64,000 nucleotides of DNA, from positions 8,829,501-8,893,500 of the forward strand of contig NC_092613.1 of assembly GCF_047663525.1 (NCBI RefSeq). Direction: 5' to 3'. Below are positions 45,032 to 60,931 of this stretch, one piece after another (the first letter of the stretch is position 1; each line of letters opens with the position of its first letter). Position numbers and translations under genes: made by a program. The notes beneath the pieces were generated by a model. The model ran no database searches. It saw only the letters and a program-made list of their open reading frames with translations, and was not told the DNA's origin. This DNA is from Anas platyrhynchos (Eukaryota > Chordata > Aves > Anseriformes > Anatidae).

Positions 45032-45038
45032 TATAAGA
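45032..45038 (+). promoter_or_regulatory. CTSE: TATA box of CTSE
   Basis: GTTGGTATAAGAGCCACGC, with TATAAGA 64 bases before the ATG, would place the start near 45062 and leave a short GC-rich 5-prime UTR of about 35 bases. A tissue-restricted gene with a TATA box is expected for cathepsin E. Confidence 0.65.
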
Positions 45039-45095
45039 GCCACGCCGCTGCGCAGCCCGCACCCGCAGAGCCCCGCCGCCGCCAGCGCCGCCGCC

Positions 45096-49197
<4,102 letters not shown>

Positions 49198-49427
49198 GGC
49201 CGTGCATCCCTCGGGGTGGGAGCGAAGCGGAGCCACGGCCACTGCCTCGGGCCGGGCAAGGAGCACGCACCGGGGGCCCTGGGGGCATGGAGACACCCCG
49301 GGGCCTCGGCTGCAGGGCACTCAAAGGTCCGGTCCATGCCAGGGAGCGGTTTGATGGCGAGTATAAAGACGTCCTGAGCAGCTCTGTGAAATCTGCTTGC
49401 GGATTCTCCTTTTTTTAAACACGGGTC

Positions 49428-49433
49428 AATAAA
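49428..49433 (+). terminator. CTSE: Poly(A) signal of CTSE
   Basis: Canonical AATAAA 231 bases after the stop codon, followed by GT-rich sequence (CCCCGTTGTTCTCATGGTG). Gives a short 3-prime UTR. Confidence 0.8.
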
Positions 49434-50050
49434 TGCTTGAATGAAACAAACCCCGTTGTTCTCATGGTGCAAGTCGTGCAGCAGCAATCCTGCAGGCCCC
49501 AGCCAGCGGTGCTGGTGCCAGCCCCATGCACAGGGGTGCTGAACCCCCCCAGCCCCTGCCCTCCTCCCTGGAGAGCTGCAGGCTCGGGGCACCGGCTGCT
49601 GAGGGCTCCTTGGTGGTGCAGGAGGTGCTGCTGTCCCTCCACAAGCCTTTGATCTCAAAGACCCACCTTTGTGGTCTGTAGCTGGGAGTTCTGCAGGGAC
49701 AGAAATGGGAAATTTGCCCAGGCAGAGCAGAAAGCCCCCGGAGGGGGCCCTGTACAGCCCATGGCTGTGGGCAGGGCAGGGGCTGGGGGAGCAGCTGGGT
49801 GGGTGCAGAGAGTTCACAGAGAAAATGCCTGGCTTCAGCAGGCTGAGCCCATGCCAATGAACAAGGAGATAATTATGAGCCTGAAGAGACCCTGGGGCTC
49901 TTTCTGTGCCGCAGAACTCCCTGTACAACAGGTGATTTCCACTGAATTTTCCTTTGGTCCCCCAGGGTGCTCGCAAAGGCACGTGGTTTGCGAGCACAGA
50001 AGCGAGAGCAGGCAGAAAAACTGCTGGGTCTGTGCAGCTGGCAGCATGGG

Positions 50051-50119
50051 CTGGGGGCTGCGGGGGGCTGTGGGGGCTGTGGGGGGCTGTGGGGGGCTGC
50101 TGGGGGCTATAGGGGCTGC
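50051..50119 (+). repeat. G-rich tandem repeat, GGGGGGCTGT unit
   Basis: About six imperfect copies of a 9-10-base unit GGGGGCTGT/GGGGGGCTGC. Many closely spaced G-runs on the plus strand could fold as a G-quadruplex. Confidence 0.8.
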
Positions 50120-50184
50120 TCCCTCCCAGGGAGTCACCGCGGCGCATGTGACTTGCTGATGGTGCAAGAGCCGCGGTGGATGCG

Positions 50185-50201
50185 TGAGCCATGATGGCTC
50201 A
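50185..50201. repeat. Perfect 17-base palindrome TGAGCCAT-g-ATGGCTCA
   Basis: Eight-base arms around a single G, flanked by further partial symmetry (ATGC...GCAT). It could be a dimeric transcription-factor site or chance; nothing links it to a gene. Confidence 0.7.
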
Positions 50202-52859
50202 TGCATGATGCATCCCGAGGCACGCGTGGAAGGCAGCGAGAAAGGGAAGCGAGGCGAGGCGAGGGGTTATTTTTATCCACGCCTTCGCTCTAAGTTTTCC
50301 TCGCAGAGGCAGAGGCTGAGCTCAGAGAGGGGCCGAGGCGCCCGGGGTCCCCCTGCAGCGCTCCCGGAGCAGAGCAGAGCTCGGGGCTGGCTCTGAAAGT
50401 GCTGCAAAACTCAGGCCCGGCTGTAAACATTGTGGCTGAGGCTTGTCGTTAAAGGAAATACCTTGCTCAGAGCCATTGATTGTGCCACTGACCAGCGCAT
50501 GGTTTCTGTAACCGTTTCCTGTATTGACTTCACCTTTAGCTGTGCTTTAAGCAGGTGCCGCGCAGATAAGGTGCAGGGGCAGCTGGACAAAGGTCTCCTC
50601 TCCTCCTGCAGGTCCCAACAGCTTTAACTCTTGGCACACCGAGCTGTGCCGAGCACCAGCGGACACCTGCCCGTCAGCACAGCCGTGGGCAGCGGGGGAG
50701 CCTCTGTGTCCCCCAGCACCACGAGGGACTGCCCCGTGTCCCCAGATGTTGGCCCAGGCAGGGCTCCGTCAGGAGGACCTGGTGCCATTTGCTCTTGGGA
50801 TCCCAGAGGACCCAACGTCTTCTCGGTGGGTTTTGGGGAGGGCAGACGAGGGAGGTGGACACGGGTCCTCCCCAGCCCCGCACGGCTGATGCTCGGGGGA
50901 TGTTCCCCAGCAAAGACTGATCGTGCTGGTAGGGAGCACCCGGGCTGTCCCTGGAGAGCAGGGTGGCTGCACAGCCCCCAGTGAACAGCTCAGTCACTTG
51001 GGTGCCTCTTGTTTCTTCCCCTTCCCTCACTCTCTCCACGCTCTGCTGGCAGCTGCAGATGACCTGTCCTCTCCTTGCCCACACGCGCCCTTTGAACGCA
51101 GCAATCCCCGGCCCGTGCCTCATCGTTTCCTAGCTGCAAGCCCTTCCTCCTCGTCACAGGGCACACAAACCACGCTTTTCCCTCAGAATTGCTGACCGTG
51201 GGTGAAGCAAGCAGGAAAGGGCTGCGGCTGGGGCTGCAGGAGCCCCCGAGCAGCCGGGGAAGCTGCTGGGGCGTTCGCCACCGCCTCTGCTCCGGGGCCT
51301 GCTGCGCTCCAGGGAGCGGTGGTGAGAGCAGGAGCTGGGGAAAATCCCTTTTTAATGGGAAACCAAACAAAAGATGGAGCCACTGAGTCTGGGCTGGGCC
51401 CCCCAATCGGTTTTGCCCCTCCTGCCCGAAAGCAGAAGTGGAGGGGGCATTGGCTGGGGCCACAAACCCATCGCCAGCAGCACGGGGGGCTCGGATCATC
51501 CAAAGGGGGAGCGTCCCCCATCCTGGGCTGGTGGGCACGTGGCGAGGGGAGCACGGGGGGATCTGGGGTAAGGCTGCTGCAGGTCCTGCTGCTAGGGAAA
51601 AGGTGAAGCAGCACAATGAGACTGAAAACGGGGATTAGGAGGTGGGAGAGAGCTGCTCTAGGGGAACATTGGGCTTTTATCCACCAGCGGTGAGAAGTGC
51701 CCACAGGCTGGCTCAGCTGCTTCTTCCAGCTCCTCCTCGCTCCTCTCCGTGCCTACCCCACGGGGGAAAAGCAGAGTTTCTGGCCAGACAGGTCCCAGAA
51801 TTACACCTGGGGAGGAGGAGGAAGACTTGTCCTGCTGAGCACAGCGATCTTCTCGTAGATCCCACAAGGGCCATCTGCAGCACCCGCAGCTAGAGGGGAC
51901 AGCGGGTTAGGGGCTGTCCCCTGACGGAGACCCTGCGAGGCTGCGCGTGGGAAGCTCCTGCCCTGCTGAGCGTGAATCACTGCAGAGCCCCGACCAGGAG
52001 ACACCTCCCGAATTTGCCCCGACCACATGAGACAGCCAGCAAACAGAGCCAAAACATGAGGTCAGGCGGCAGAAATGCAGGAGCCGGTGGCTGCTGCTCG
52101 TGGTGAGGGAGCCAGGAGGGTTCATGCAGCAGGGTGGAGGAGCCCTGAATCCTGTTGCACACTTGGCAAATGCTCGGGACCTGCCCTTGCACGCCTGCAT
52201 CCCTCCCGGCAGCCGAGCAGGGCACAGTGGGGTTTCTCGTGGTGTCCCCGTAGGACACGTCCCATACTGCCACCAGCATGGTGCTCGTGGGGAGATGTCA
52301 CAGTGCTCGCAGAGATGTTTGGATGCTCCCTCGGTGGCAGCTCTGACTGAGCAAGGAGCCCCAAAATCTTGTCCATAACTTGCACACATGCCCTGGTCCA
52401 AGAGCTGACACTAGATTGGGTCCCTGCTGCTGTCCCCTTTTTTTGGGGTGTGCATGGGGTGGCAGCAGCACCCATGGGTGCTGGCTGAGAGCCCCCAAGC
52501 ACCCGGCAGGCTGCAGGGGCGCAGCACAGTGAGCGGGACTGCGACCCCTCCTGCTCCAAACCCTGCCCCTCTCCCCCCCCCACCCACCCCAGCCCCTCCG
52601 CACAGCCCAGCTCCTGCTCTCGGTGGTGTCCGAGCAAAGTCTAGGCTGGCTCCCGTGTCGGGGGCGATGCTGCAGGGAGCAGCTCACCCAGCAGAAGGAC
52701 CAAGAGCTGGCTCCAGCAGCCAACACCGTGCCCGCCCCGCAGCTCCCGGGCGGCTCCCGGCCCCTTGGTGCTGATGTCACGGCGCGGGGGCCCGTAGCCG
52801 CCTTCCAGCAGGCAGGAGGAACCAGCTGCGGGGCTGCCGCCGCTTCCTGGATCCTCTCC

Positions 52860-52936
52860 TTTCGCCTCTTCCCAGCCTGAGTGGCGGGGAGCAGAGCCCA
52901 GCACCTTGGCCACCCGAGCGGGAGATGCCCCAGCAG
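52860..52936 (+). other. RAB7B: Possible 5-prime leader exon of RAB7B
   Basis: A GC-rich stretch ending in a good splice donor (CCCCAGCAG|GTGGGTG) lies about 1.1 kb before the first certain RAB7B exon, which itself starts after an acceptor (CGTCCCGCAG|GG at 54051). Mammalian RAB7B also has an upstream noncoding exon. A CRE-like TGATGTCACGG lies upstream at about 52770. The left limit of the exon is a guess; joining it to 54051 is inference. Confidence 0.3.
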
Positions 52937-54050
52937 GTGGGTGCGCGGCCCCGACGCCCCCCCAGGAGCAATGCGTTGGGCTGAGAGCCAGGATGGGAGA
53001 GCCCAGCCCTTGGGAAGGCTGGCTAAAAACGGGAGGGTTGTGCGTGCCGGGGATCAGCGAGGAACGAGGTTGGGGTGCTGGAAGGTGGGTGGGAGAGCGG
53101 GGGTCCGGCTGGGTGATGTTTCCCCCCCCCGGGGGGGGCAATGTGCCGCCCACACCCCATGCGTGCGGAGCAGCGCGGAGCCCGACAGCGCATCGGGGAA
53201 AAATGCAGGGATTTGGCTGCTGGTGGGTGAGCGGCTCCAGCTGCTTCCCGGCAGGGCAGGGCCTGGTGCCGCTGTGCAGATGGGGCTGTGGGGGGCTGCA
53301 GTGGGCATTGCCCCCCCCCAGGGAGGGGGTGCTGGGGGGCTGGGGGGGGCGCAGGAGCTGGTGCGTGTGGAGCCGTGCTCCCCGCCCGGGTGGAAACGTG
53401 CAGAAATCAAAAGCAAAGCCCCAGTGCCTGGCTCAGGCCCTTCCTGTGGATGCTGAGGGAGCAGCAAAGGGCACAAACCCCTGGCATGGGCTTTGCCTTG
53501 GGCAGCGTTTGTTAGCCAGGACCCTCGCTGTGGACCCTTATCCCCCCCCACCAGGCTCCTGAGCAGCCGGACCCCCGGGGCAGGCAGGGGGTCTCTTGGG
53601 GTGCTCCTGAAATGCTTGGGGCACCCACCCAAGGATTTATGGCCACGGTTTCCCTTTATAATTCTCCCCAGGACTGCTTCCCCCCCAGTTTGTCAGGTTT
53701 CTGGGGAGGGGCTGCCCTTCAGAGGGAGGCAGCAGAGCCGGGGAAGTTTCCCAGGGCAGCTTCCCATGGAAATGAGCTCGTGCCGTGCCGCAGCGTGTCC
53801 GGGCGTGCTGCAGCTCCCGGGGAGCTGGTCCCTGGCTGGCGATGTGGGCCAGGCTGGCACCGGGGGGCAGATCTGTGCCCAGCACCGCCGGGGCCATGAG
53901 CACAGCCCCCTGACGTGGTTTGGGTCGCACAGGGAGGTGCTGGGGGGGTGCAGGGACCAGGGGCTGCTCCCAAACCTCGCTGGGGCTCACCAGGCTCCCA
54001 TCCCCGCAGCCCCTCGGGGCTGCTCCACGGTGACCCCTCTCGTCCCGCAG
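52937..54050 (+). other. RAB7B: Probable RAB7B 5-prime intron
   Basis: The sequence between the possible leader exon and the acceptor at 54041-54050. GC-rich with C-runs and G-runs, and open frames that are not protein-like. Nothing else recognised. Confidence 0.35.
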
Positions 54051-54059
54051 GGCCCGACC

Positions 54060-55734
54060 ATGGATGCCAGCAAGAAGGTGGATCTGAAGATAATTATCAT
54101 AGGAGCTCTGGGGTAAGGAGCTGGCCCCTGGGGCTGCTGAGTCCCTCTGTGCTTTTAAATGATGTAAAATCCTCCTGAACTCCACGTGCCCGGCCCCACA
54201 CTGCCCAGTGGCCAGTGGGACCTGCAGGATCCTAGCCCTAACCCTCAGCCCTTGGGCTGCAGGGAGCTGAAAGCCTCAGGAAGGGACAGAGAGAAGCAGA
54301 GGGGGCTCAACATATGTCGACCCCCCTACTCACCCTGCATCTGGCAGTGCCCAGGGTCCCATCCCTTTGTGGCAGGTGCTGGGAGGAAGCCCCCTGCATG
54401 CCCCAGCCCGGGATCCCCTGGGTGCACAGCCCCCATGCTGGTAGCCACCAACTCCTCGAGCCTGGCTTCAGCATGCAAAACCTTCACCCGTGTCCCTTCC
54501 ATCCCCCCAGCGTGGGCAAAACCTCCCTGCTGCACCAGTACGTGCACAAGACCTTCTATGAGGACTACCGCACCACGCTGGGCGCCAGCATCCTGACCAA
54601 GGTGATCGCGGTGGACAACACCCCCCTGAAAATGCAGGTGAGGTGCCCTGCTGCCCTGATAGCCCTGCCTGTACCTCCCGGGGTCCCCCGATGCCCTCTG
54701 GTGTACCCATGCCCTTCTCTGCCTCAGATTTGGGACACGGGGGGACAGGAGCGATTCCGGTCCATGGTGTCGACCTTCTACAAGGGCTCTGATGGCTGCG
54801 TCCTGGCCTTCGACGTGACGGACAGGGAGTCCTTTGAGTCCCTGGACAACTGGAGAGCTGACTTCCTGGAGAAGGTGATCCCGAGGGACCACGACTTCCC
54901 CATGGTCGTGCTGGGGAATAAAATAGACCTCTGCGACCGGCAGGTGAGGTGGGGAGGAGAGCACAGCGCGAGGAGGGGGACACCGCAGTGCCCCCATCAC
55001 GGCTCTGACGTGGCTCCATCCTTCCCAGGTATCCAAGGAGCTTGCCTCAGCCTGGTGCAAGGAAAAAGACATCCCTTATTTCGAGGTCAGCGCCAAGAAC
55101 AACATCAACGTCGCGCAAGCTTTCGAGACCCTCGCCAAGCAAGCCTTAACCACGGTGAGCTTCACCCCACGCCGCTGGGGGTGCGCGTCCTGCGGGGATG
55201 TGGGTGGCAGCGGGGCCCAGGCGGCCAAACAGCTCCAACCGACCCTCCCAGCGCGTCCTCTAACGCAGAGATCTATTTGTAAGGTGTAGGATAGCCCCAG
55301 GATCACAATGCATTGGGGGCAATTTTCTAAAATAGACGTAAAGCCACTCTGAAAGGAGCAAAGGTTGCGGGTTGTCAGGACAGAGCGGGGCGTGCGGTGC
55401 CGCACAGCATGCCAGCACTGTCCTCTAGCGGCCGTCCCACGGGGACCTTCGTGTCCCCACGCCAAACGGGGCGGGTGGCCTCGCTGCTGGCTGATTGGGG
55501 TGGCCCTGCCCTGGCTCTGAGCCTTCAGCACCAAGCGGAGCGAACCTGCGCTGCCCGCTCCTTCGGTCCCGTTACCCCACCTGTGCTCGGGGTGACCCTG
55601 AGCCAGCTCCACTCATCCCTTCTCTCCTCTTTGTTTTTTTTTTTCTTTCCCAGTATAAAGGGATTTTTGAGAGTTATTTAACTGACTCCATCAAACTCAC
55701 TCCTGATGACAAGCCCAAGGCGAGATGCTGCTGA
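54060..55734 (+). CDS. RAB7B: RAB7B, Rab-family small GTPase (5 coding exons)
   Basis: Exons are 54060-54112, 54511-54637, 54728-54943, 55029-55154 and 55654-55734, all GT-AG and in phase, giving 200 residues (human 199). RAB7B controls endosome-to-trans-Golgi transport and damps TLR4/TLR9 signalling in myeloid cells. The P-loop GALGVGKT is at 15-22. TTLGASILTK in the effector region is characteristic of RAB7B. WDTGGQERFRSMVSTFYKGS has Gly where most Rabs have Ala in DTAGQE, as in human RAB7B. NKID is the guanine-specificity motif, and SAKNNINVAQAF and the C-terminal CC (double geranylgeranyl site) close the protein. RAB7A is excluded by the N-terminus (MDASKKVDLKIIIIGALG) and tail. The chosen start has a GACCATGG context and gives the mammalian length. 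It follows CTSE on the same strand. Confidence 0.96.
55155..55653 (+). other. RAB7B: RAB7B last intron
   Basis: A GT-AG intron of about 0.5 kb with a strong T-rich acceptor tract. No other feature. Confidence 0.9.
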
Positions 55735-56389
55735 GCCCTGCAGCGGAGCCGTGCTCGGAGCTCTCCTGTGCCCGCACACGTGGCTGAGCCCCCCGCACGC
55801 TGTGGGGAGCAGTGACCATGGATGGAGCCTGCCTGGGGGGGGTCCGTGCCCCCTGAGCACACCAGCCATCCGCGGGGCTCTGCAGGACAGGGCACGGGAC
55901 ACTACCAGTGCGCCCCAGGTCCTGCTGCCAGCCACATCTCCGGAGCTGCTGTCCCAGGTCTGCGGCTGCTGAGTCGAGGTGGTCCCTGGAGACCTCCGTC
56001 CCCTGCCACCCGCGGCCACCTGGCACCCGAGCAGGAGGTCCCCTTGCGGTGACGGTGCTGGGAGCTGGGGGGTGCTCCTGGGACGTTACTGAGAGCATCA
56101 CCTCTGCCATGGGGGCACCGCAGCTCTCCCCGTGTGCGCCCCCCGCATCCTGCTCACGGTGTGCATGGGGTGAGGAGTGGGGCCGGTGGCCACGGCACAG
56201 GTCTGAGACCATCGGGTCCCCTCCTGGGGTCAGCCAGTGTGGCCGTTACCTTTCAGTGCCTCATTTCCCCTGGCTCACATGCACATACCCTCTTAAATAC
56301 CTTCCTCCTCCCGCCTCACCAGTGAGGATCTTCTGTAAAGCATTTTGTAAGGCTTTTTGTATTTCCTTATTTATAAAAAAGAAAATAAT

Positions 56390-56395
56390 AATAAA
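56390..56395 (+). terminator. RAB7B: Poly(A) signal of RAB7B
   Basis: AATAAA inside an AATAATAATAAAT stretch about 660 bases after the stop, followed by a GT-rich sequence (GGTCCTGTGTTCTGG) suitable for cleavage. Confidence 0.75.
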
Positions 56396-58037
56396 TACTT
56401 TTGTATTTCTATACATGCATTGCAAACTGGTCCTGTGTTCTGGCAGCACGAGGATGGGCTCTGGGTGCTCTGCCCCACTCCCGTGCTGCCCCAGGGGTCG
56501 TCTCCTCCTTGCAGGGCCGGCGAGCTCTGAGGCTGCAAAGCGCTGCACCAGGAGCTGGGAGAAGGACAATTTGGGGGGCTGGATATTTTTTTTCCCAGTG
56601 CAAATTTTGGGTAGAAGGTGGGAAGGTGCCTGGGGCTGCCCGGCTGTCAGCAGAGGGAGCCCGCAGGGAGCTGCACCCAGCACCCTCTTTGTGCAGCACC
56701 TTCCAGCAGCGGCACCAGGGCACGGCTGGGGCAGGGGCTGGCCAGGTGGCCACAGCCACCCCCTGCCACCTTCCCCGTGCCACCTTCCCCAGCAGGGACC
56801 CTTCTTTGTGCCTCCTGGGGAGGGTGCCAGGGCCTCGGGCATCCTCCAGACCTGACCCTGGTGCCCTGCAGAGCTCCCCCAGGGCTGTGTCCAGCACCTC
56901 TCCCCTTGCACCAGCCCCCCCGGAGCTGTCCCCCACCCAGGGACCCCCGGCACCAGCCGTGCCACCCGCTGGTGACAGCACCCGCTGCGTGCAGGAGGCA
57001 GCTGGGCAAGGCGAAACCTGAGTGAGGGCTGGGCGCGGGGCGGCTGGGGGCACGGGGGGGCCCAGCTTCGTATGGAGGCTGTGCTGGTCTCCAGCAAGGC
57101 ACGTAGAGGTGTTCCCATCCCCCCCACCCTTTACGCAATGCTCTCAGCCTGTTTATTCGGGCACCAAGCCGGGGAGAGGATTTGTCCCTTAATATTGGGA
57201 GGAGAGGGGCATTAACTGTTTCCTCCCTGAGCTCTGCACTCCTTTTCCCCTTTATGACCAAGGCAGATGGACAAAGGCACTGTCCCACAGCTGCTGCCCC
57301 TCGGCCGGGCTCTGCAGTGTGCTCAGAGCCCCCCCAGTGATCATTTCTATCCCAGTGAGTGGTGACCTGGATGCCCGGTGCTGAGCAGATCAAACACAGT
57401 CACTTGCCCAGGGGTGAGCGGCTGCTGCTGCATGCCCCAGGCTGTCACGGGCGTTGTTGGAGCCAGGCTTGGCCCGGGGTCAGCCTGCACGCCGGGCTGT
57501 CCTATGGCCAGCAGTGTGTCCAGCACCCCGCGCAGCAGGATCAGAGCTCCTGCCATGCATACAGCTCGCCCCAGGTCCCTTGTTCAGGCCCCAGCTGTGG
57601 GCAATGGGCACCTTGCAGGTGAAGCTTGCGATGGACACAATTCAGCGTGGTTTTGGATGCGGAGAAGCAGGGAGAGCGGGGCCATTTCAGGAATGACGGG
57701 CTGAAACTGAGGGAGATGGAGAACAGCAGCCTCCAAGCACTTGTGTGTGGTCCGTAACTGCAGGAAACAATTCCCCGAGATGCACATCACCGTCCTCCCC
57801 GAGCCAGCCCGAGCCACCCGGACCTGGCCGCGGGGTCATTCCCAAGCTGTCCGCCGGGTGGTCAGGGCGAGCAGCTGCCTCCCAGCACCGGGGGCGGCTC
57901 AGGCACATCGCAGATGTGCAGCACCACAACGGAGCTGCCTGTGGACACCCTGATCCTGTGCTGGCACTGCCCTGCGTGGGCTGGGGTGTTCGGGGATGGT
58001 CAGGGTGCCCCAGGAGGGTCAGGGTACCCCAGGAAGG

Positions 58038-58058
58038 CTCCCTCCCTCCCTCCCTCCA
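58038..58058. repeat. CCCT/CCTC microsatellite
   Basis: About five tandem CTCC units. Confidence 0.85.
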
Positions 58059-58637
58059 GGAAGACCCGGAGACTACACGGGGTGGCACCGTGCCAGGCAG
58101 GATGCTGGCAGGAGCCACCAGAGGTGCTAAGCTGGTAACACTATCCCCTAGCCGAAAGGTGATAAAGGAGGGGGGGAGGCTGGTAACGTGTAGGATTAAC
58201 AAGGTCAGCTCTAGATTCTTTTTTTATTTTTTTTTCTCAGGGTGAAAATCAAAGGGAAAAATATTTGCCTTGTGTGAGTCAGTGAGTTCCTGTGCGGTCA
58301 GTGGTAGCAGCTCACCCCACCGGAGCACCTTGCCCGTGGAGGCAGTGGAGAAACCAAACCAAACCAACCCGAGGGCTCGCCCTTCATCCATTGCAGCCCC
58401 ACGTAGACTCAGCGTCTGAGATTTCCCAGCGCTGACGCTGGGCTCTGTGCAGTGTCCTGACGCCCACCCTCAGTCCCTGACTCGCAGCTGCGGTTTTTGC
58501 TGCAGCACCGCTGAGTTCTCCTGCCCCCAGCAGCTCTCCCACCGACGTGCTCCGAGCATGCAGAGAGCTCCGTGCCACCTTGTGCTTACCAGTCTGGCTG
58601 GGCTGCAGCTGGTCCTGGGTGCAGGGATCTGGCTGGA

Positions 58638-58638
<1 letters not shown>

Positions 58639-58688
<50 letters not shown>
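58639..58688. repeat. CCTGTC hexanucleotide tandem repeat
   Basis: Eight perfect tandem copies of CCTGTC. Because the unit is six bases, every frame stays open as a dipeptide repeat, which explains the repetitive open frames seen here. Confidence 0.95.
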
Positions 58689-60261
58689 AGCACGTCCCCG
58701 AGGCACCCAGGGGCGGGCAGAGGTGCCCACAGCACTGGACCAGACGCTGCGGAGAGCTCAGTTCTCCTACCAAACACATAGGAGTTAGAACAAAGGTGCA
58801 GGAATGTAGCTGAAAACCTTGCAAAGTTCATTAAAAAATTAACATTTCCTGTTCCAAAAGAGCAGCCCCGTTAGCCCGGAGCTCGGTTGAGAGCAGGCCC
58901 CAGCAGCGCAGCAGTTTCAGCCACTTGAAGATGTTTCAATTGGTTTTAAAAGCAAACATGGTTCAAAGTTACGAGCGACCTTTCAAGAGCTTCAGATACG
59001 AACAGTGAAGCGATGGCACCAGGCAGAGCCTTGCCTCTGCCCTCTCGTGCCGCTGGCAGCAGCCCCTGGAGCACGCCGGGTGCCGGGACAGTGGCGTTTG
59101 TTTCCCTGCACGGTGCTGCCCTCCCCACCACGGCCAGGGATGCGTGGTGAGCTCCTGCTTGAAGCACACTTGGGTGCCATACCCTGGTCCTCTGCTCCAC
59201 CTTCCATCTACTCACAGCACGTTTTGATGCTTCCCTTACAAACCCGTCCCAGGGCACCCCCACAATGGGATCACTCCTGCAGTGAGGTCCACAGTCAGCT
59301 GAGTCAGCAGCGAGCCGGAGCCTCGGGCACCCTTCCCGAGGCAGCCAAGTGCTCCCTGCTCCTCGGCTGCTCTGCCCCCTGCTCTGCTCCCGGGGGGCAC
59401 GGGTTTTGCACGGGGTGGCCTCTGTCTTTGGTAAGCGGTTTCAGTGCTTTGGTTGTCTGGAGCAGCATCAGCTCCAGGCATCAGCCATGTACGTGCATTA
59501 TATATGTTGTATATATACATTACAGACACATATAAACACACAGAGAGGTGTCTCTGCTGCCAGAGGTGCTCGCTGCTTCCAAATTCCCTCGTTTTTGGCT
59601 TGCAATGAACCCTTCTCTGTCCTGCATGACCGAGCAGCTCCGCAGAGCACGGGCAGATGTGCCCCATGCTGACCTGCTGCCTTTTGCTTTAACCCACCCA
59701 CGCTGACCACAGGGGACGTACAAAGTGCTTCCTCTCGCCGTCCTGGCCGGGCACCCTCGGGCCAGGTGTGGCAAAGCGCAGCCAGCACGTGGCCACCAGC
59801 GTCCCCAGGGCTGCAACCAGGCCAGACCACGAGCACCCACTCTCTAGTCTCTGCCTCGGCTGTCAGGGCGGATTTCACGCAGGCAAAGCATCCTCTGGCC
59901 TGAACTGCTTTGGTTTTGGTCTGCTTTAAGCACCCGCTGCCTGCTGGCTCCTGGAGGCAGGCCGGCAGCCCCAGCTCGCTCCTGGCCTCCTGCTGCTGGA
60001 GCCGGGCCATGGGCTGCGGCACGGCCACATCCTGTCTGCAGCCTTGGAAAAAGGCAAAGCGTGCTGCCAGCTCCTTAATCTGAGGGCCAAAAGGATTCTG
60101 GTCTGCCCAACCAGAGGCGACAGGACCTCCACCACGGCCGTCTTCGTGTCAAACACCCCAGTACTTTTGAAGATACTGACCTCAGAGCCCTTAACAAAGA
60201 GAGGTTTTATTTCGCTGCTTATCTCTCATCGCTTAGATTTGAGCATTTTGGCCTTAATGAG

Positions 60262-60298
60262 TCGCCCAAGGCCACGTAGCAGGCGGTACGAACGTGGT
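60262..60298. repeat. Possible MIR-like SINE fossil
   Basis: GTCGCCCAAGGCCACGTAGC followed by AGGCGGTACGAAC resembles the MIR segment TTGCCCAAGGTCACACAGC-AAGT. Partial and diverged. Confidence 0.35.
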
Positions 60299-60875
60299 GG
60301 CTCCTGCCCTGCTGCAGCCACGTTGGTTTTCCAGCTGCAGCCCGCACGCCCCCAGCTCCCCCCGGCTGCTCCCAGCTGCAGCCGAGGCTTTGCACCGCCT
60401 TGCACCGCGGTGCGCCTGCGGGGACCAAGGGAGAAACTGCGAGCTGCTGGGCTGCTCCCCCCCCACCCCTCCGCATTTAGGGGGGAAAATTCCTCTTTTT
60501 CAGATTGGAAAGCCTCCCTTCGCTGGAATCCAATCGTTTCTGCAAAAAGCCTGATGGCTCTCCTAATTCAAAGAGCCTCAAGCAGGGAGAGGGGCGCAGC
60601 GATGGGAGCCGGGGGAGGCAGAGCCTGGAGCCAGCCCCGAGCCCAAATTCCTCGGCACAAGCACCCACAGGGGCCAACCCCACCACACCTGAGCCCCCCC
60701 CAGCCCCGCTGCCTGCGGGGCAGCCGAAATGCAATGCATTTTTGAGGGAAGGTGTGGGTCGGGGCTGTTCCCCGCTCCCGGCGCTTCTGCTGAGCGCTGC
60801 TCACGTTCGCGCCCCGCAGACCTTGCTGAGCGCGTTTGCGCTCCCTCGGAGGCAGTGGCTATCTTGCACCTACTT

Positions 60876-60931
60876 TAAAAATAAGATAACAGCCCTTGCT
60901 CAAGGTCACTTGAGGCAGAGCTGGACAGGGG
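60876..60931. repeat. MIR-like SINE fossil
   Basis: CCCTTGCTCAAGGTCACTTG followed by AGGCAGAGCTGGACAGG closely resembles MIR/CORE-SINE (CTTGCTCAAGGTCACACAGC ... GGCAGAGCTGGGA). An upstream AAAATAAGATAACA also fits. Judged by eye. Confidence 0.45.

Larger units (their letters stand above)
49450..52860. other. Intergenic region between CTSE and RAB7B
   Basis: GC-rich, no recognised gene. A 332-codon minus-strand open frame (49194-50192) overlaps the CTSE 3-prime UTR and has low-complexity Pro/Ser/Ala-rich composition; it is not called. A G-rich tandem repeat and a short palindrome are listed separately. Any promoter and leader of RAB7B probably lie towards the right end. Confidence 0.6.
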
